Below the pieces are notes generated by a model, which ran no database searches, was not told the DNA's origin, and saw only the letters and a program-made list of their open reading frames with translations. DNA of 64,000 nucleotides from assembly GCA_963920705.1 (NCBI GenBank), contig OY987226.1, positions 14,820,501 to 14,884,500 on the forward strand, in the 5' to 3' direction. The DNA is from Odiellus spinosus (Eukaryota; Arthropoda; Arachnida; Opiliones; Phalangiidae). Made by a program: the position numbers and the translations under genes. Within the stretch, counting starts at the first letter, position 1. Every line of letters begins with the position of its first letter. Below are positions 13,181 to 26,269 of this stretch, in pieces.

Positions 13181-13439
13181 TTAAAGGGAGGATGCAACCT
13201 AATAAAAAGTGATTTTTTTATCGATTCCTTATCGTTTAAATAGGCCTAATCCACTAGTAAAAATAATTTACGAACACATATTAAACTAGAAATAAATTTA
13301 AAACTTATCATCAAAATTGGCTTAGCTTCAACATTTAGCGAACAATTCCATTTAAATTTATTGAACTACTGTTTTAGGTATATTTAAACGATAAGGAATC
13401 GATAACAAAATCACTTGTTAGAATACATTCTCCCTTTAA
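13181..13439. mobile_element. TTAA-flanked foldback element, AGGGAG family
   Basis: The element starts TTAAAGGGAGGATGC and ends CATTCTCCCTTTAA. The inverted ends run about 60 bp, including the shared segment ATCGATTCCTTATCGTTTAAATA on both sides. TTAA at each border is the expected duplication for piggyBac- or Kolobok-type transposition. Inner arms contain the AAATTTAAAACTTA and GGCTTAGC motifs shared with the copies at 36754, 41396 and 58478. It has no coding capacity. Confidence 0.85.
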
Positions 13440-14277
13440 AAACGATAGGCTATAAAATTATAACAAATTAAGGGCTAATTTGAAATTAAATCGGTATGTG
13501 TAGTGCTCGGAATCGAATAATCATTATCTTCCATTAATCATATTTTTTCTCTTAAAATGCAAAGCCTTAATTAAGTTACTTAAAATAGTTGGTGACTTGA
13601 AAAATAAAGATAGCCTAACTTTGAGCGCGTTTAAAACTCAAGATGGAATTGAAGATATATATTAATACGAAGTTTCATTATTATACCATCATTAATTTAT
13701 CAAAATTTAAATGAAAACGACCATATTTCAATTAAAAAATAAAAAGGTTCCTTATCAAAATCCTGGTTTTTAACTAGAGATACAAGTTTTTATATATATA
13801 TTTGTTTGGAATATTCAAGAGTTATTACATCCTACACATATTGATTAAAAAAAAACACCAAGGCTTATTTCAACATAAAATTGGGAAAAACATAGCCCCC
13901 TAAGTCATTTAAATATCATTAACATAAAATTATTAATTCGTGAATCACAAATAAAATTCCACTTTTACGACCATAAGAACGTATATATTAAAATTAAAAT
14001 TGACCCTTTATATTTGAGAGTCAAAAGGGATTAACTTCCAATATACCTCTTATTAAAGATATGTCAATTTCGCTACAAATTTTAAAGGGGTTCCTACAAG
14101 TAATGTTAAATTTAAATACACCTACGCAACTTTTTTTCTTTTGGCAAAACCACTTCAATATACTGTGTGAGAAAAAAAAAAACCCTGACGTTCAACAAGT
14201 TGAAAATTTTAAAAGCCACAAATTCCAAAAGAACTTCTAGAAAAATAACAGACATTTCGGCCTCTTAGAGTTAACTT

Positions 14278-14281
<4 letters not shown>

Positions 14282-14313
<32 letters not shown>
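14282..14313 (+). repeat. (CT)n microsatellite
   Basis: An uninterrupted CT dinucleotide run of about 15 repeats, preceded by a T run. Confidence 0.95.
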
Positions 14314-14314
<1 letters not shown>

Positions 14315-14638
14315 ATCCGAAACAGGACGAATAATTCTATAGTGGAAGGCCACGTGGTTTTTGTAATACGTCATCTACTAGAATTTAAATCAGGAGGGCC
14401 AAATTTAATTCCGTAAAATCACGATTGGACATTTTTGCTTTCTCATTCAAATTCTTTCCATTTTTTTTTTTTTTTTTTGTTTAATTTTTAGGGGGACCAG
14501 CGTCATTTGTAAATAGTTAACTATAATCGATATAATGAACTCTACATGTATATGAGGCTGTAGATACTTAAAACTCCTTAAAAAAATAATATACTCTAAA
14601 AATGAGCGGAGAAAATTCAAAACTTGTACGTTTCTTTG

Positions 14639-14710
14639 TTAAAGTGAGGCTGAAACTAATATAATCCATAGTCATTCGACTCATTCTAAAAAAATGCCGA
14701 CAGCCTCACT
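14639..14710. mobile_element. 72-bp remnant with AGTGAGGCTG inverted ends
   Basis: TTAA precedes AGTGAGGCTG at 14643-14652, and the perfect reverse complement CAGCCTCACT ends at 14710. The same terminal sequence bounds the 572-bp element at 46863-47434, so this looks like an internally deleted relative. The right-hand TTAA is missing. Confidence 0.6.
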
Positions 14711-14951
14711 TCACGTTGAGTTGAAAGTCTAAATTAGAAGATCACAAAGAGAAATAAGGGAAGCAGAAATAAGGGAAGCTCAGAGTGTGCTTAGGAGATC
14801 CGGTGATTCGTAATTAGAACCTAGTTTTTAATTTAAAAATACTTTTCCATCGCTCCTATCCTAAGTTATTAAAATTATTGTTTTACTTAAGTCTTTGAGC
14901 TAACGAAACGACACATTCCAGTCAACAAGAGTCGTTACAGATAAGGAAATA

Positions 14952-14990
14952 TACAAAACCGGAAGTAGATCCCTAAAACTGGAAATTTCC
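14952..14990 (+). repeat. Dispersed segment shared inverted with 10312-10350
   Basis: CAAAACCGGAAGTAGATCCC followed by TAAAACTG-like sequence occurs here on the plus strand and at 10312-10350 on the minus strand with few differences. It is a short fragment of an unidentified interspersed repeat. Confidence 0.55.
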
Positions 14991-16129
14991 CAATTTAATT
15001 ACCTAATTTACTACGATGACGAATATAATCACAACAAAGAAGTTTCTTCAAACGTGCATGAATTTACATCAGTTTTATCACGGTGAATTTGGGGAAAAAG
15101 TTTAGATTTTAAATTAAGCCTGTTAAATTTAATTTCTTTCATAACTATTCTATAGATAAATTTGAAAATTGCGTAAGATCAAAACTAAATAAATATTTAC
15201 AAAGTGAGTAATATTTATTTTTAAATTTAACAGCACCGTTACATCAATAGAATGTCTTTAACAAAAATTGCGGTAATACCCATATGGGTAAAACCACAAA
15301 TTTTCCCGCCTTTTTTTCCAATAACCGCAATTAATTATTTATAAACCATTACGAAGATAGACCCCCCCTAAGTGGTTAATGGCCCTGGGAATTTTTTTCG
15401 AAAGCAATTTTTTTTCTTACGTCAAAAAATGGGTGTAGCTATACTATTTTAAAATTAAATTATCTCATTTTTAGGATGATTTAACAGACAGATCAGTCTT
15501 AAATGCCGGAAAAAATTAGTCATACTAGATATAGGGACTCAGAAGTGATGTGAATATTCAAAAGGTTTTTTTTTTCTTTTTCTTCTTCTTTTCGGTAGGG
15601 GAGGGGGTGTTTTCCGGTAAGGAATTTGAAGAAAAACGAAATTTTCTAACATAAAGGGATCAAACAAGCAGAACGGAGAAAATAAAAGTCCCGCCTAAAT
15701 AGCCGCTGCATGAGCCAGGCAACTTCAGAACACTGAACCTTACATTAAAAAAAATAAATAAAATGAAAAATACACCCACTATTGTCACCCCCACAAAAAA
15801 CCTTCGCAAAATTTAAGTAATTTCAGAATTTTTGTTTCTGGTTTCTTATATTTTCCCAGTGAGATTTTTGGCGCCCAGTAACATTTAATCTAGATGAAAT
15901 TCTATATTTATCCTTTTTTTTTTAATTAAATTAAATATGAAGGACTAAAACACGTATTTTATTAAAAAACAGTGCCGTATCTGTAACTAGCATTTTTGCA
16001 CTGCTTATATAATTATTATTACAGTGAAATAAAGATTTAACAATTTCTGCTCTAAGATTTTGGTCCATTTGAACGAATTCTAAAAGATCTACAATGATCC
16101 AGATGATCTAATCCAAAACTATTAATTCA

Positions 16130-16540
16130 CAGTAACTAATTTTCACCCACAATAACAAATTCCCGAATGATCGATCCCCATGATAACAAATTCGCAAATG
16201 ATCGATCCCATCATAAATAATTCCCTAATGATCGCTTCCATTATAATTCCCTAATGATCTATCCCATCATGACCAATTCCCAAATAATCAACACACACGA
16301 TAAAAAAATTCCCAAATACTCGACACCAACGATAACTGATGCCCAAATTGTCGATCCCCACGATAAATAATCTCCAAATGATCGACACCCACGATAAATA
16401 ATCCCCGAATGATAGATTCCCGCGATAAACAATTACCAAGAGATTGGCACCTACGATAACCCATTCCCTAATGTGCGACCATTCACCATAACAAATTCAC
16501 AAATAATAGATATCCATGATAAAAATTCCCCAATAATCTC
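16130..16540 (+). repeat. ~31-bp minisatellite (AATGATCGAYCCC unit)
   Basis: About thirteen diverged units of 30-32 bp follow the pattern CCCAAATGATCGATCCC, then CACGATAAATAATT-like sequence. The 62-codon minus-strand frame at 16251-16439 is an artefact of this array. A shorter trace of the same motif (CCAAATGATCGAC) appears near 33500-33530. Confidence 0.9.
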
Positions 16541-18261
16541 ATAACTAAGCTAGCATATTTTATTTCAAAATAAAAAAAATTACATTATTCTTTAAAAACG
16601 TATTAATTTAGATCCACGATCCACGTGTCAAACTCAAATTTAAACTCTAAAAAAAATCTGGTAAAATATAGGGGCCGAACGACGGATGGAAACCAAAAAG
16701 GTAGCCAGGTGAACACACTAATTTTTCACCCACCAAAAAGATGAAAAAAAAAAGTTCCTACGTGTTCCAAATATTACACCAATCCAACCAGCTTGCCTGC
16801 TGCTTTCCCAATTTCATAAAATTTTCATTATTTCCTAATCTACTCTCTTACAAAGTTTCTAAAGGGATACTTAAAACTCCAAAAAGTATTTTTCTATGTG
16901 GTTTAACAGGTGCATCTATAGAAACTAAAAAAAATCCGTACAAAATTATTTTTCCCTAAGAAAGATATACTATTTTAATTTTAATGTCCAATTTTCCTAA
17001 TATATATGAAACTCCCTGACCAATGAGGGCATTTTGATAATTCACATGCTATAATATAGAGAGGAATCTCGTGGTGCATCAAAACAAATTCAGTAAAAAC
17101 CTATTGAAATGAGTCTACTATAGTCTAAAAATCGTCTATAAAAATATTTAACAGTTTGAAATAGACCACTTACAGAATTTCATTGAGCCTTCGATTTTCA
17201 ATATTTTGGTTTAAGGTATAAAACAGGCAAAACTATAAATATCTAATATCTTTCGAGCCTAAAATCGGTGTTTTTTGCGTTTTTTTTTTTTTACTTTTTG
17301 GTTTGGTTTTAGGTACTTGCCAGCTTTTCATATAGATTTGAAGCGTTTAATCACCACCTACCGCGAAATTCTTCTCAATATAGCTAGGCAATTATCAAAA
17401 AGAATTGAAAGATCGTTGAGTTTAATCTCATTTTTTACAAATAAAGATTAAAGTTTAAAACTTTATTACTTAGAAAAAGAAATTTGGTAATTTCTAGCGA
17501 TCATTAAATAAAGAAATAAAATTGTTTGGACGTTTAAGTATTTCTTTAAGCGAAGTTCCTAACTTCTATACACACGCGTTGCGTTAAACTTCTAAGTTAG
17601 CTAAGAAAGCCAGGCAGGTAGAGACTGGGGGGAGGAAGGGGCTTTTCTGTATTATTTAAAGGGGTCGAATCCGCCGCCGGAAACGTAAGACCACTACGTT
17701 CCTCACGCTATAGAGACGAAGAAAGAAGAAATAAAATATTTCAAGGCTGATCGTTAACGTTAAACGCAAAAATGCCGGCAACGAAAAAAAAAAAAGAAAA
17801 AAAAAAAGATTTTTCTTTATTTCCCTTCCCAGCATCATTCCAGGTGTAAATGGAATGCTAGAAGATAAATTCCAGACGGATTTTAAGGCAAATTATTTTT
17901 TTATTGTGGTATTTAATTTGAAATAAATTATTTTTTATTCTAATTAAAAGGAAAGTTTAAGATAGGGATATCCCGTAATTAAAGATTACATAAAATATTA
18001 CGTAACTCTCAAAATAGTTTTTAAATGACATTTTATTACTTAATAAAAGTAGGCTTTTAGCGATCAATTGACTATCATAGTGCGGTCGGTAGCAGATGAA
18101 TTTATGGATTAGAGGTTGACTTATATCGTGAAGTTACATTAAAAGAAAATAAGAATCGTAGATATGGGCTATAATCGTGGGTTAAGTAGCGGACGAATAG
18201 GCTTAACATTTTTTTAGTGTGACCTAGACAAGATAAACTTAGCTATTATTACATTCGAATT
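16541..18261. other. No gene recognised
   Basis: AT-rich sequence with A and T runs. The frames at 16741-16959 (plus) and 17656-17838 (minus) are low-complexity, rich in Lys or in Phe/Leu, and unsupported. Confidence 0.5.
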
Positions 18262-18500
18262 ACGCAATACGCTTAGCTCTTATTGCAAGGTGACAAACTA
18301 GGCTTAGCGATTGCCCCAAAACGAATTAGGCTTAGCGATTGCCCCAAACGAATTAGGCTTAGCGATTGCCCCAAAAGAATTAGGCTCAGCGTTTACCCCA
18401 GACCAATTTGGCTTAGCGATTACCCCAAAAAGAATTAGGCTTAGCGATTAACCCAAACGAATTAGGCTTAGCGATTAACCCAAACGAATTAGGCCTGAAG
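18262..18500 (+). repeat. 28-bp minisatellite (AGGCTTAGCGATTRCCCC unit)
   Basis: Seven good copies of a 27-28-bp unit (AGGCTTAGCGATTGCCCC, then AAACGAATT) run from 18300 to 18497. Degenerate copies lie on either side, out to about 18190 and 18580. Neighbouring units differ by one or two bases, which indicates recent local expansion. Confidence 0.9.
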
Positions 18501-21500
18501 TGAATTAGTAATCCGCTCCTGATTAGCCTTGCAGGTTGCTATCATACTGGGGTCGAATAGCGTACGAATTAAGCTTAGGTTTAACTACAGTAGGGGGTAG
18601 AAGACAAAAGACGAATAGCACACGATTCCATAAATTTCCCATCTTTAACCAACCAAAGTAAAGCCTATAAATATGTTCAAATATTGAACTGAAAGGTTCA
18701 TTTCGGAATTATTTAATTCGAATTCCGAGAAACGTAAACAACCTAGGCGAAAACAAATTCGTTTCTGTTTAGAATTTCAAAAAAATGAATTTAAGTACGA
18801 GGAAAAAAATGGTTTCAATTTTTCTTAGTACTAGAATGATTTTAATATGATAATTTAAATTGGCTGAATTTCGGTTTTACTTCTGGGGTACTTAGAGCCG
18901 AGGTAAACGCACTTTGTCACAACGTAATTTTGAAGGGTTTTTGAAACTATTTATTTCCCCTGCTGCTAGCTTAATGATTCATCATTTCACCTCGCCTTTA
19001 CAAAATGAATATACAATTAATAAATCATGGGTAATCTTTAAAGAAATTAAGAACTTAAATTGACTACCCGTATCAAATTTTAAAAAATTATATAATGAGA
19101 CAATTTATTTAATAACTTATAAAAAGTTAATTATAGGTTTTAGCTACGCTTACTTCGTTAGGAAACGAAAATCAATCAAGGACTTTTTAAAATTTAAAAC
19201 AAATTGAGTATACGAAGCACGAATTTAAGGGTAAAACCTTAACTTCAAAATAATTTAATGATACCTACATTCCAATTAAAAATTGAGCAAATAACCAAAA
19301 CCAATGATAAGAATTTCACAGTTCATACTAGGCTTAGAATACAATACCTATAAAGGCATTGTCTTGAGCAAAACCCAGTGTAAATTAAGTTGCTATTCCA
19401 AAATAAAACCATACGCCTGTATTTTTCTTTTATTTCTATATCTAGATCTAGAAGCCTGAAACAAAGGGATTGTACCACGAGTGTTGTTTCGCCAAAAACG
19501 AATTTCTAATTTCGGAATTTTAGTAGTTAGATGACGTCATAACATTGTTATTCGACACAAATTTGAACTAGGCACTTTTCGTTGTGTTTTTATTTTAATG
19601 AAGCGGAAATTTTCTTTCAAACGCTAAAAAGTTCATATTTCTGACTAAACAACTCCTACTCATGATATCCTTGGCCGTTTGACTTTGCATTGATAGGGAA
19701 AAGTGACTCAGACACGAAAAATTAAAATTAACATGCCCTTAATGACGTAAATACACGAATAATTATTGAAAAGTAGACTTCTTTTAGAAATTTGTTAACT
19801 TCTAATTTAAAAATAAATTATAAATTACTATTTTGGTAATTTTACCAGAGCAAACCGAAAATTACCATTACCCTGGCAATGGTAATGTACGGTAAATTAC
19901 CGATTTAGAACTAGCCCTCGACTCTTCAATTTTAACTGAAAAGATCAATCGTGTCGTCATAGTATTGTAACAAATTTCCTAAAGATCTTCGAGGTTGATT
20001 TCAAAGGCCAGTAGCGAATATTTTGGTCCCGATAAAGGCAACAAAGGTATTTAAAAGATCGGGTATGTCTTCGAGGCGTATTCAAATTAATATTTTAAAG
20101 AAGAAACCATGTCCCACTATGTTTTCGCCCCAGATTAATTTTTAAACAAGATATTATCCCTTTATTGAAATATGGCTTAACCTAGCATCGTAGTTGCAGC
20201 AAACCGAGAGTGAAAAAAACCATAAAAGTGAGTAGGTATTTTTAAAGAAAGAAAGAAAAGGTGTGGCGGTCTATATACGCCCAAAAAAGGGATAAACCTT
20301 TTTTCAAACTAAAAATATACTGTAACTAAAGTCGGATATCACCCATTAACAATCACCTTTAAATAGCATTAACATCGAGTTGGAATTCAGAACAAACTTA
20401 GTATGAAAACTAATATAAAAATTTCAATCAAAGATTATACCACGGAAGCAAGGCTAATAAACACCCTTTTTAAATAACTTTAACATAATACGAAACCCCC
20501 CTTTTACAATCAGTACCAACTTAGGTTGAAAAAAATCAAATTGGAATTACTTGTCAGGCCATAAATAGAAGCCCCTTCTGACCCTGAATTTTCCAAAAGC
20601 GCGGTTGTTGAATTGTTGAAGCCATGACAATGGATAAGGTATAGTACTACCGTTCGTGATATAAATTGAACACTACTTTTATCTTCAATTGCTTTTAACA
20701 TGGCCTAATAATCCACCGTAGCTTTGGACACATTTAAGAATTTATCGCGAACCCGTAAGGAGAGCGGGGTTAAACAAGCGTGAAGAGAGTAAAGCCAGAG
20801 GGCCAAAAAAGTTCCGAATTCTCCAATTATTTCGGACATTCCATACTTTGCCCCCGTTTTTTTTTTTTAGCCTTTGGTCTAGGTATAGGGAAGGGAAAAA
20901 CCCAACTAAATTCATTGTCAATGCTGACACGAACTCTGTGAGGTCCAAATTAGAAACGGACCCCTCTGGGAGTGCGCTAGGGTTGAACCAGAACCGATTC
21001 TCGAGGAAGCCATCAATTGGGTAGGGAATGGTACTCTGGTATTAAGTTTTTCTCTTTATATTTTTAATATATTAACCAATTAAATTCAACTATAGGAGAT
21101 CATCTATTAAATTTATCACAAACAACTTCAGAAAAAAAGTATTCCTTTTTCCCTGCCTTTCAATCTATTGGGTCTAAAAAACGGTTGACTGTTAACGGTT
21201 CAGTGAAAATTGTTTATAAAAAGATCCTGCTAAAGTCCCTAGCTCCATCGATCTAGTAATAAGGGGTAATTACGCTTGACGTCAGTTTGGTTGCCTTTGT
21301 ACGAGCATATTTTGAGCCTTTTTTTTTCAATTATATACTGTATAATGAATATAATAGATAATTACAAAAGGAATTCTCTAAATCATGGACTATAATTAAC
21401 GCAGAAACTGGCTAAATCAAAGAATTCTTCACGGGATAATTTTCTAACTCGGGATGAACTGCCTACGCTTTTACGAAACATTTCGAAGATTTTGAAGTGA

Positions 21501-21511
21501 CGTTTAAGCAA
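18501..21511. other. No gene recognised
   Basis: AT-rich sequence. A small cluster of GGTAAT/ATTACC inverted motifs lies at 19852-19900. The frames at 20510-20701 and 20742-20948 (minus) have no recognisable domain. Confidence 0.5.
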
Positions 21512-21685
21512 AAGGAGTTGGGGTTTGGACAAGATAATCCATAAATATTTGGTTAACCAGTTAATTATTTATATTAATCAGTTAAATATACGCGATTACA
21601 TTGCATTTATCATAGACTTCCAGTGGAAAATTTCAAATTATGAATAAAGATAAAACAAATTATCTTCTCCAAACCCCGACCTCTA
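21512..21685. mobile_element. hAT-like miniature element, copy 1 (diverged)
   Basis: The ends are GGGGTTTGGACAAGATAAT on the left and its near reverse complement up to CCCCGACCTCTA on the right. The interior (GCGATTACATTG, TTTATCATAGACTT, AATAAAGATAAAA) is collinear with the copy at 26278-26457. No matching target duplication remains here. It is non-coding and non-autonomous. Confidence 0.8.
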
Positions 21686-23297
21686 CATCAGGCAATTATA
21701 AAGTATATTATTATGGAATATATGGAGAGTTCAGGTAACGAGATGGTATGTAGTCAAGGGGTTCGGTTCATTTTTGGAAACATCATTAATTTAAAAAAAA
21801 TTCTGACCCGTATATATCTCAACTTTGGAATTTTGCTTCTAAAACCTAGGGCCCAACCCTATTTGAACCACCTGAAAGGGTTCCCAAATTTCTACCTCCC
21901 AAATGCTTTTAACAACTGTCAATTTCGGTCGGCGGAGAAATCTTTTGAAGAAACATTAGTTTCTATGGGTGGAGTCACAACTCCATACATCTTTAAACAC
22001 AATACAGCCACCTTAGGTTCACGTGGTTTCACACTTCTATTTACAAGTTCTGTCAGTAAGAAGCCAATGTAATAATTCAAGATAAGGCAGTACTGTAATT
22101 GAAGCTGAAAACCAACACACTCCAACCTGTTTAAAATCGTATGCTTTTCAATCATCAACAACAGTATTCACTTATTTTGAAATATTTTAGAATGTTTCAC
22201 GCTAAGATGGTACTGAAGTCAATGTTGTAAAAAGTAAACCATTTTTTTCATCGATAGTAATATCTCTATAACTTCTAGTATACTTTTAACGTGACATATA
22301 AATATTGAAGCCAACTAGCGGAAAAATGGTCGCCATTGGCAAAGTAACATATGACTTTGATAAGAGTGTGTTGCTGCGTGTAGCGCGAGGGAAGGGACTA
22401 AAAGGGTGGTCAATTAAATTTTGTATATCCTACCGGACGTAGGAGGAAAAGGAAAACGTTACAGATCTATGAACATCACGTGCAAGTCAGAATGGTCTGA
22501 TAATGTTGGCCAACAAATCCCCCTAAAGCTAAATGAGCTACGTAGAAATCAACCACACCTTTCCATCTTTCAAAAGTCAAAACAGATTTACCGCTAAGCC
22601 TCGGCTTTTTAAAATATTAGTGTGCCGTTTTGAATCTTTAAAAATCGCGTAGCTTTCAAGTCGGTCTCAAAACTGGTACGAACACCTTTATAAGCGGCTA
22701 AAACCAAAAAGATTAGATTTAGATTCAAAACTCGTACCGTGGGCTTGACCGAAACAAGTTTTCAAAGAGATCCTAAAGTAGTTCGTTATTGATCGAATAA
22801 CGGAACATAATGTTTCGCTACAACAACTATTTGGTGATAAAAGCTTAGGATAAAAGAAAAAGAAGGGCTTCTACGGGGTGTTGCTAGTTTTTTTCTAGTT
22901 TGATATAACAAACGTGTTAGGCTTAACGTCTAGGTTTATGTCAGCTTGCTTTTAGTGGGGGAGACTAGGGTCGGATTCAACTCTCGAGAGTCAGCCGTTT
23001 TTTCGTTTCGAAAGCTAAGCCTTGGATCATGTATAAGTGCCAAATATTACACAATATTAAACCCTAAGGGGGATTAAAAATTTCGTAGAATATATGAACT
23101 ATGTTTTGGGGGAAGTTGACGATACGTTACGCCGTCACTAACAAGATTAAATAAAGTAGAAATATTGACCTCGAAAACTCCTACTTAAAGGTTATTTTTG
23201 ACGTAAGCAAGTATTTTTGGTGTTTAGATAATTATCATCTCATTAAATTTGCCGTTTATTAAAATAATTAGACGGAGACTAATCTAGGCTTAAATAT
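21686..23297. other. No gene recognised
   Basis: The 119-codon frame at 21713-22072 (plus) and the 80-codon frame opposite it show no known motif, and I do not regard them as genes. The rest is noncoding in appearance. Confidence 0.45.
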
Positions 23298-23755
23298 ATC
23301 TAGCAGACGATAACCTAAGATCAATTCCATTTTAACAATTTTAAAGTTGTTTATTCCCTTTAATTATAAAAGCCAAGCCTTGGCCACATCTAAAATATCA
23401 TTCGATACTTAAGGGAGTCCTAGCAGACGATACAAATACATTCAATTAGTTCAAACTTAAGTTGGGTGCTCAAATTATCAACGCCAAGTCTTTACAACAA
23501 TTACAATATCTAGCAGACGATACACTACCTTTAACAAAGTTGGATGTATAAATTATTAACACTAAGCCTTGAACACTATGTACAATAACATCCGGAACAA
23601 CAATTTACAGATCCAAATTACGGTTAAAATACCTTGCAGCCGACACGCCTTATAATAAACACTAAGCCTTGGATGAATTCCCAATGACACCTGTCACAAT
23701 CTGACAACCTAATTTATACGGGTATTAGGCTTAAACAGACGTAGCAGACGATACT
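23298..23755 (+). repeat. Degenerate tandem array, ~90-123-bp units (TAGCAGACGATA)
   Basis: TAGCAGACGA or close variants occur at 23301, 23421, 23511, 23634 and 23742, alternating with AAGCCTTGG-like motifs. The spacings are 120, 90, 123 and 108 bp. This looks like four to five units of an old satellite. One isolated motif also occurs near 39543. Confidence 0.75.
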
Positions 23756-25452
23756 CAAATTAAATGCACAGTTAATTCGAAGATGTATTAATATTGAACT
23801 TGAGGATACATTTAAAATACTGTAACACATCAATTTAAAATGATCCAAAAAACATCTTTAAATTCAATATGCGGAATGATAAAATACCATAAAAAAAAAA
23901 AACTTACCATCAATATATCGTAATTTTTTTTTAAGTAGCTTCTTAATATTCTCAAGCGATCATTCGTCGCGAATGCACAAATCATTGAGAAAGAATTCCC
24001 ATAATCCAAGATATAAAGCAGCAGCACATAATCCTTGGTGTAACACGCTCGGGAATGTATAAACACTAAATAAGCCTCGATATCCCGATATCCTTCTTCA
24101 CCACCCTAACTTTACTAACTGCTGTTCTCTGACTATCGAGATATTTGCAAGAGTTTGAAAAAAAAATGTTTTCCCCCGTAAAAAAAGGCATTTTCCACCC
24201 ACCGTACGACTACGTACACCCGAAAAAACTTCGGGCCAATGAGAAACCGGTAGGGAGATACCACCACTTCTTTCGAGTTCTTTGATATTCTCCAAAGTTT
24301 AGTAGAGTCTTATCTTAAAGAGCAAGTCTCACAGATGTAATAAAATATTTCTGAACTAATTCAAATTGTATCTTTGTGTGGATAATAAAATCTAATGATC
24401 CAACATTAATTTCATTAAACTAATTGACTAATAAAGATAACTATTGATTGAGAATCAAATATATACAATGGCTACAAAATGAAACAAACTTATGCGAAAA
24501 ATAAGGCAAAATTAACTATTTTTAATTAAAGCATCTAGAAAAATTTAATAATTGATATTATTTCAATTTGTAGGAAGCTAAAACATTATTTAAAACCACA
24601 AATTAAAATTATGTACAGTAACACGAGCTACAGTAGTTAACTATAACTATTCAAATAATTATAGCACGCATGCATTATAAATTTAATGACGTCACGACGA
24701 AATACTAAAATTCATAAAATAATAAAATCACAAAATAATCCAGAAATGGTTTAAATTGTAAAATTCTGTAACTTTTTAATTTCTATACCGATTTTGACGC
24801 GGTTTGTTTCATTTTGTAGCATATATTGGAGGCATATATTACTAAGTTGTTATAGCATTTGCAATCAACAACAAAAACTGATAATACGTTTTAACACTTG
24901 TCCTTTAAAAACTGATAATCTTACGTATAAAATCTATGATGATGAAATCTTTGAGGGGAAAAACTAACCATAGAAATTGTCATTTTCTTTTAGGCTTAAC
25001 TAACTTCGTGTAGCTCCCCCCTCCCCCAATCAACCCCTCGCGTTCTTCCTTAAAGTTACGTATTTATGCAAATAATGCGATGGGTTTAGAAACGGGTTCC
25101 ATCGCCCATGAGAAAATGAATTTGGAATTTCTCAAAGTTTAAAGAACCTAGTGTTGAGGCTAAAATTATTTCCAAGGTGTTGTTTCACATTCGTAATTCG
25201 CAAAGTCTTAAAACTTTAAACTAATTACATCGAGAAATGCGTGCTTAAGTTTTCCTAATACAGTTAATGAAATAATTTTCAGGGCCTCAATCTGTTAAAT
25301 GAAATCTCTGGCAAAATTATACGATTTTAAAGAACATTTCATATGGAATTATAGGATTATATAGGACACTAATATATCACTAGTTTTAGACAGTAATAAA
25401 AGCAATAATGGTACTATAGGTCATTTTTTTTTACTTTTGGTAATTTTTTACC
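23756..25452. other. No gene recognised
   Basis: AT-rich sequence that contains the 24471-24820 inverted-repeat pair (listed separately). The minus-strand frames of 65-78 codons at 23830-24295 carry no recognisable domain. Confidence 0.5.
24471..24820. mobile_element. Possible 350-bp inverted-repeat element
   Basis: A perfect 19-bp inverted repeat, GCTACAAAATGAAACAAAC at 24471-24489 and its reverse complement at 24802-24820, encloses AT-rich noncoding DNA. The arms are loosely similar for some bases further inward. No target duplication is obvious, so the borders are uncertain. Confidence 0.45.
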
Positions 25453-25805
25453 CAGTGGCGAGGCATAATTTTCGAGTGGCTCATGTAAATTTTATTATTC
25501 TAAATTAATGAAAAGAATGTCTACTTTCTAACGGTGCAATAAGTTTTGGTTTAGGAGATGGTAGTGAGAAGTTACGGCTATTTAAAGATAGGTTAATTTT
25601 TGGTCTTTTGCTCAATTTTTATCCAGTGGCGAGGCATCCTTTTCGAGTGGCTCATGTATATTTTATTGTTCGAATTTAATAAACGGAATGTCTACTTTCT
25701 AACGGTGTATTCGGTTTTGGTCTAGGAGATGGTAATGAAAAGTTACGGCCATTTAAAGAGAGGGTTCATTTTTGGACTTTTGCTCAATTTATATTTAGTG
25801 GCGAG
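25440..25805 (+). repeat. 171-bp tandem repeat, about two copies
   Basis: CAGTGGCGAGGCAT, then TTTCGAGTGGCTCATGTA, TGTCTACTTTCTAACGGTG, GGAGATGGTA and AGTTACGGC occur in the same order twice. A third partial copy begins with AGTGGCGAGGCG at 25797. Alignment of the AGTGGCG motif gives periods of 171 and 172 bp. The copies are well conserved, so the duplication is fairly young. Confidence 0.9.
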
Positions 25806-26269
25806 GCGATACTATCTGATTAAAAACTAGTTACGGGTTTCAATTTAATTCCACACTACTATATATCGACGAGAAATGTTGATTCACTACGGCCCCGGTG
25901 CGTATATATATAGGGGACTTTCTCGAGAGCCATAGGTGATTAAATAATTCGTTAAAACGTGTTTTACCGTCCCCAGACTATTCTTTAATGTTTTAGTCGT
26001 CCGTTTTATATAAGTCTTCTATACGAAAGAGATATAGACGTAATATTACGTCCTACATAACAGCCTAAAGGGATTTTGAATATTTCACCCCATACCAGAC
26101 CGTGTCTGATGGGAAAAAAATACTTATTTGATTAAAAAATTCGTTTTCTAAACCCTAATTAATAAATTGAATTCGATCCTTCTCTCTCTATGCCACGTAT
26201 AAATATATATTTCTCGGAAATAGGAATATATATTTTGTTTCAAGATTTAAGTCGGCATAATTAAAAACA
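25806..26269. other. No gene recognised
   Basis: AT-rich sequence. It contains a perfect 16-bp palindrome, GACGTAATATTACGTC, at 26037-26052. Confidence 0.5.

Larger units (their letters stand above)
13440..16129. other. No gene recognised; simple repeats
   Basis: AT-rich sequence with a CT microsatellite, poly(T) runs near 14461 and 15571, a 72-bp inverted-repeat remnant at 14639-14710 and the inverted dispersed segment at 14952-14990. I see no supported exon or RNA gene. Confidence 0.5.

Noticed and set aside
16251-16439. 62-codon minus-strand frame with periodic Gly/Ile/Val-rich protein
   Set aside because: It is a translation of the 31-bp minisatellite. The periodicity comes from the DNA repeat.
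18262-18500. Repeated TTAGGC within the minisatellite, resembling the nematode telomere repeat
   Set aside because: The repeating unit is 27-28 bp, not the hexamer, and TTAGGC occurs as part of the AGGCTTAGC motif shared with foldback elements.
21713-22072. 119-codon plus-strand frame
   Set aside because: No known motif, and a competing open frame lies on the opposite strand. I judged it a chance frame.
26037-26052. GACGTAATATTACGTC palindrome containing TAATATTAC, the nonanucleotide of geminivirus replication origins
   Set aside because: The motif forms the palindrome centre rather than a hairpin loop, there is no Rep-like gene or iterons nearby, and a 9-mer like this is expected by chance in AT-rich DNA.
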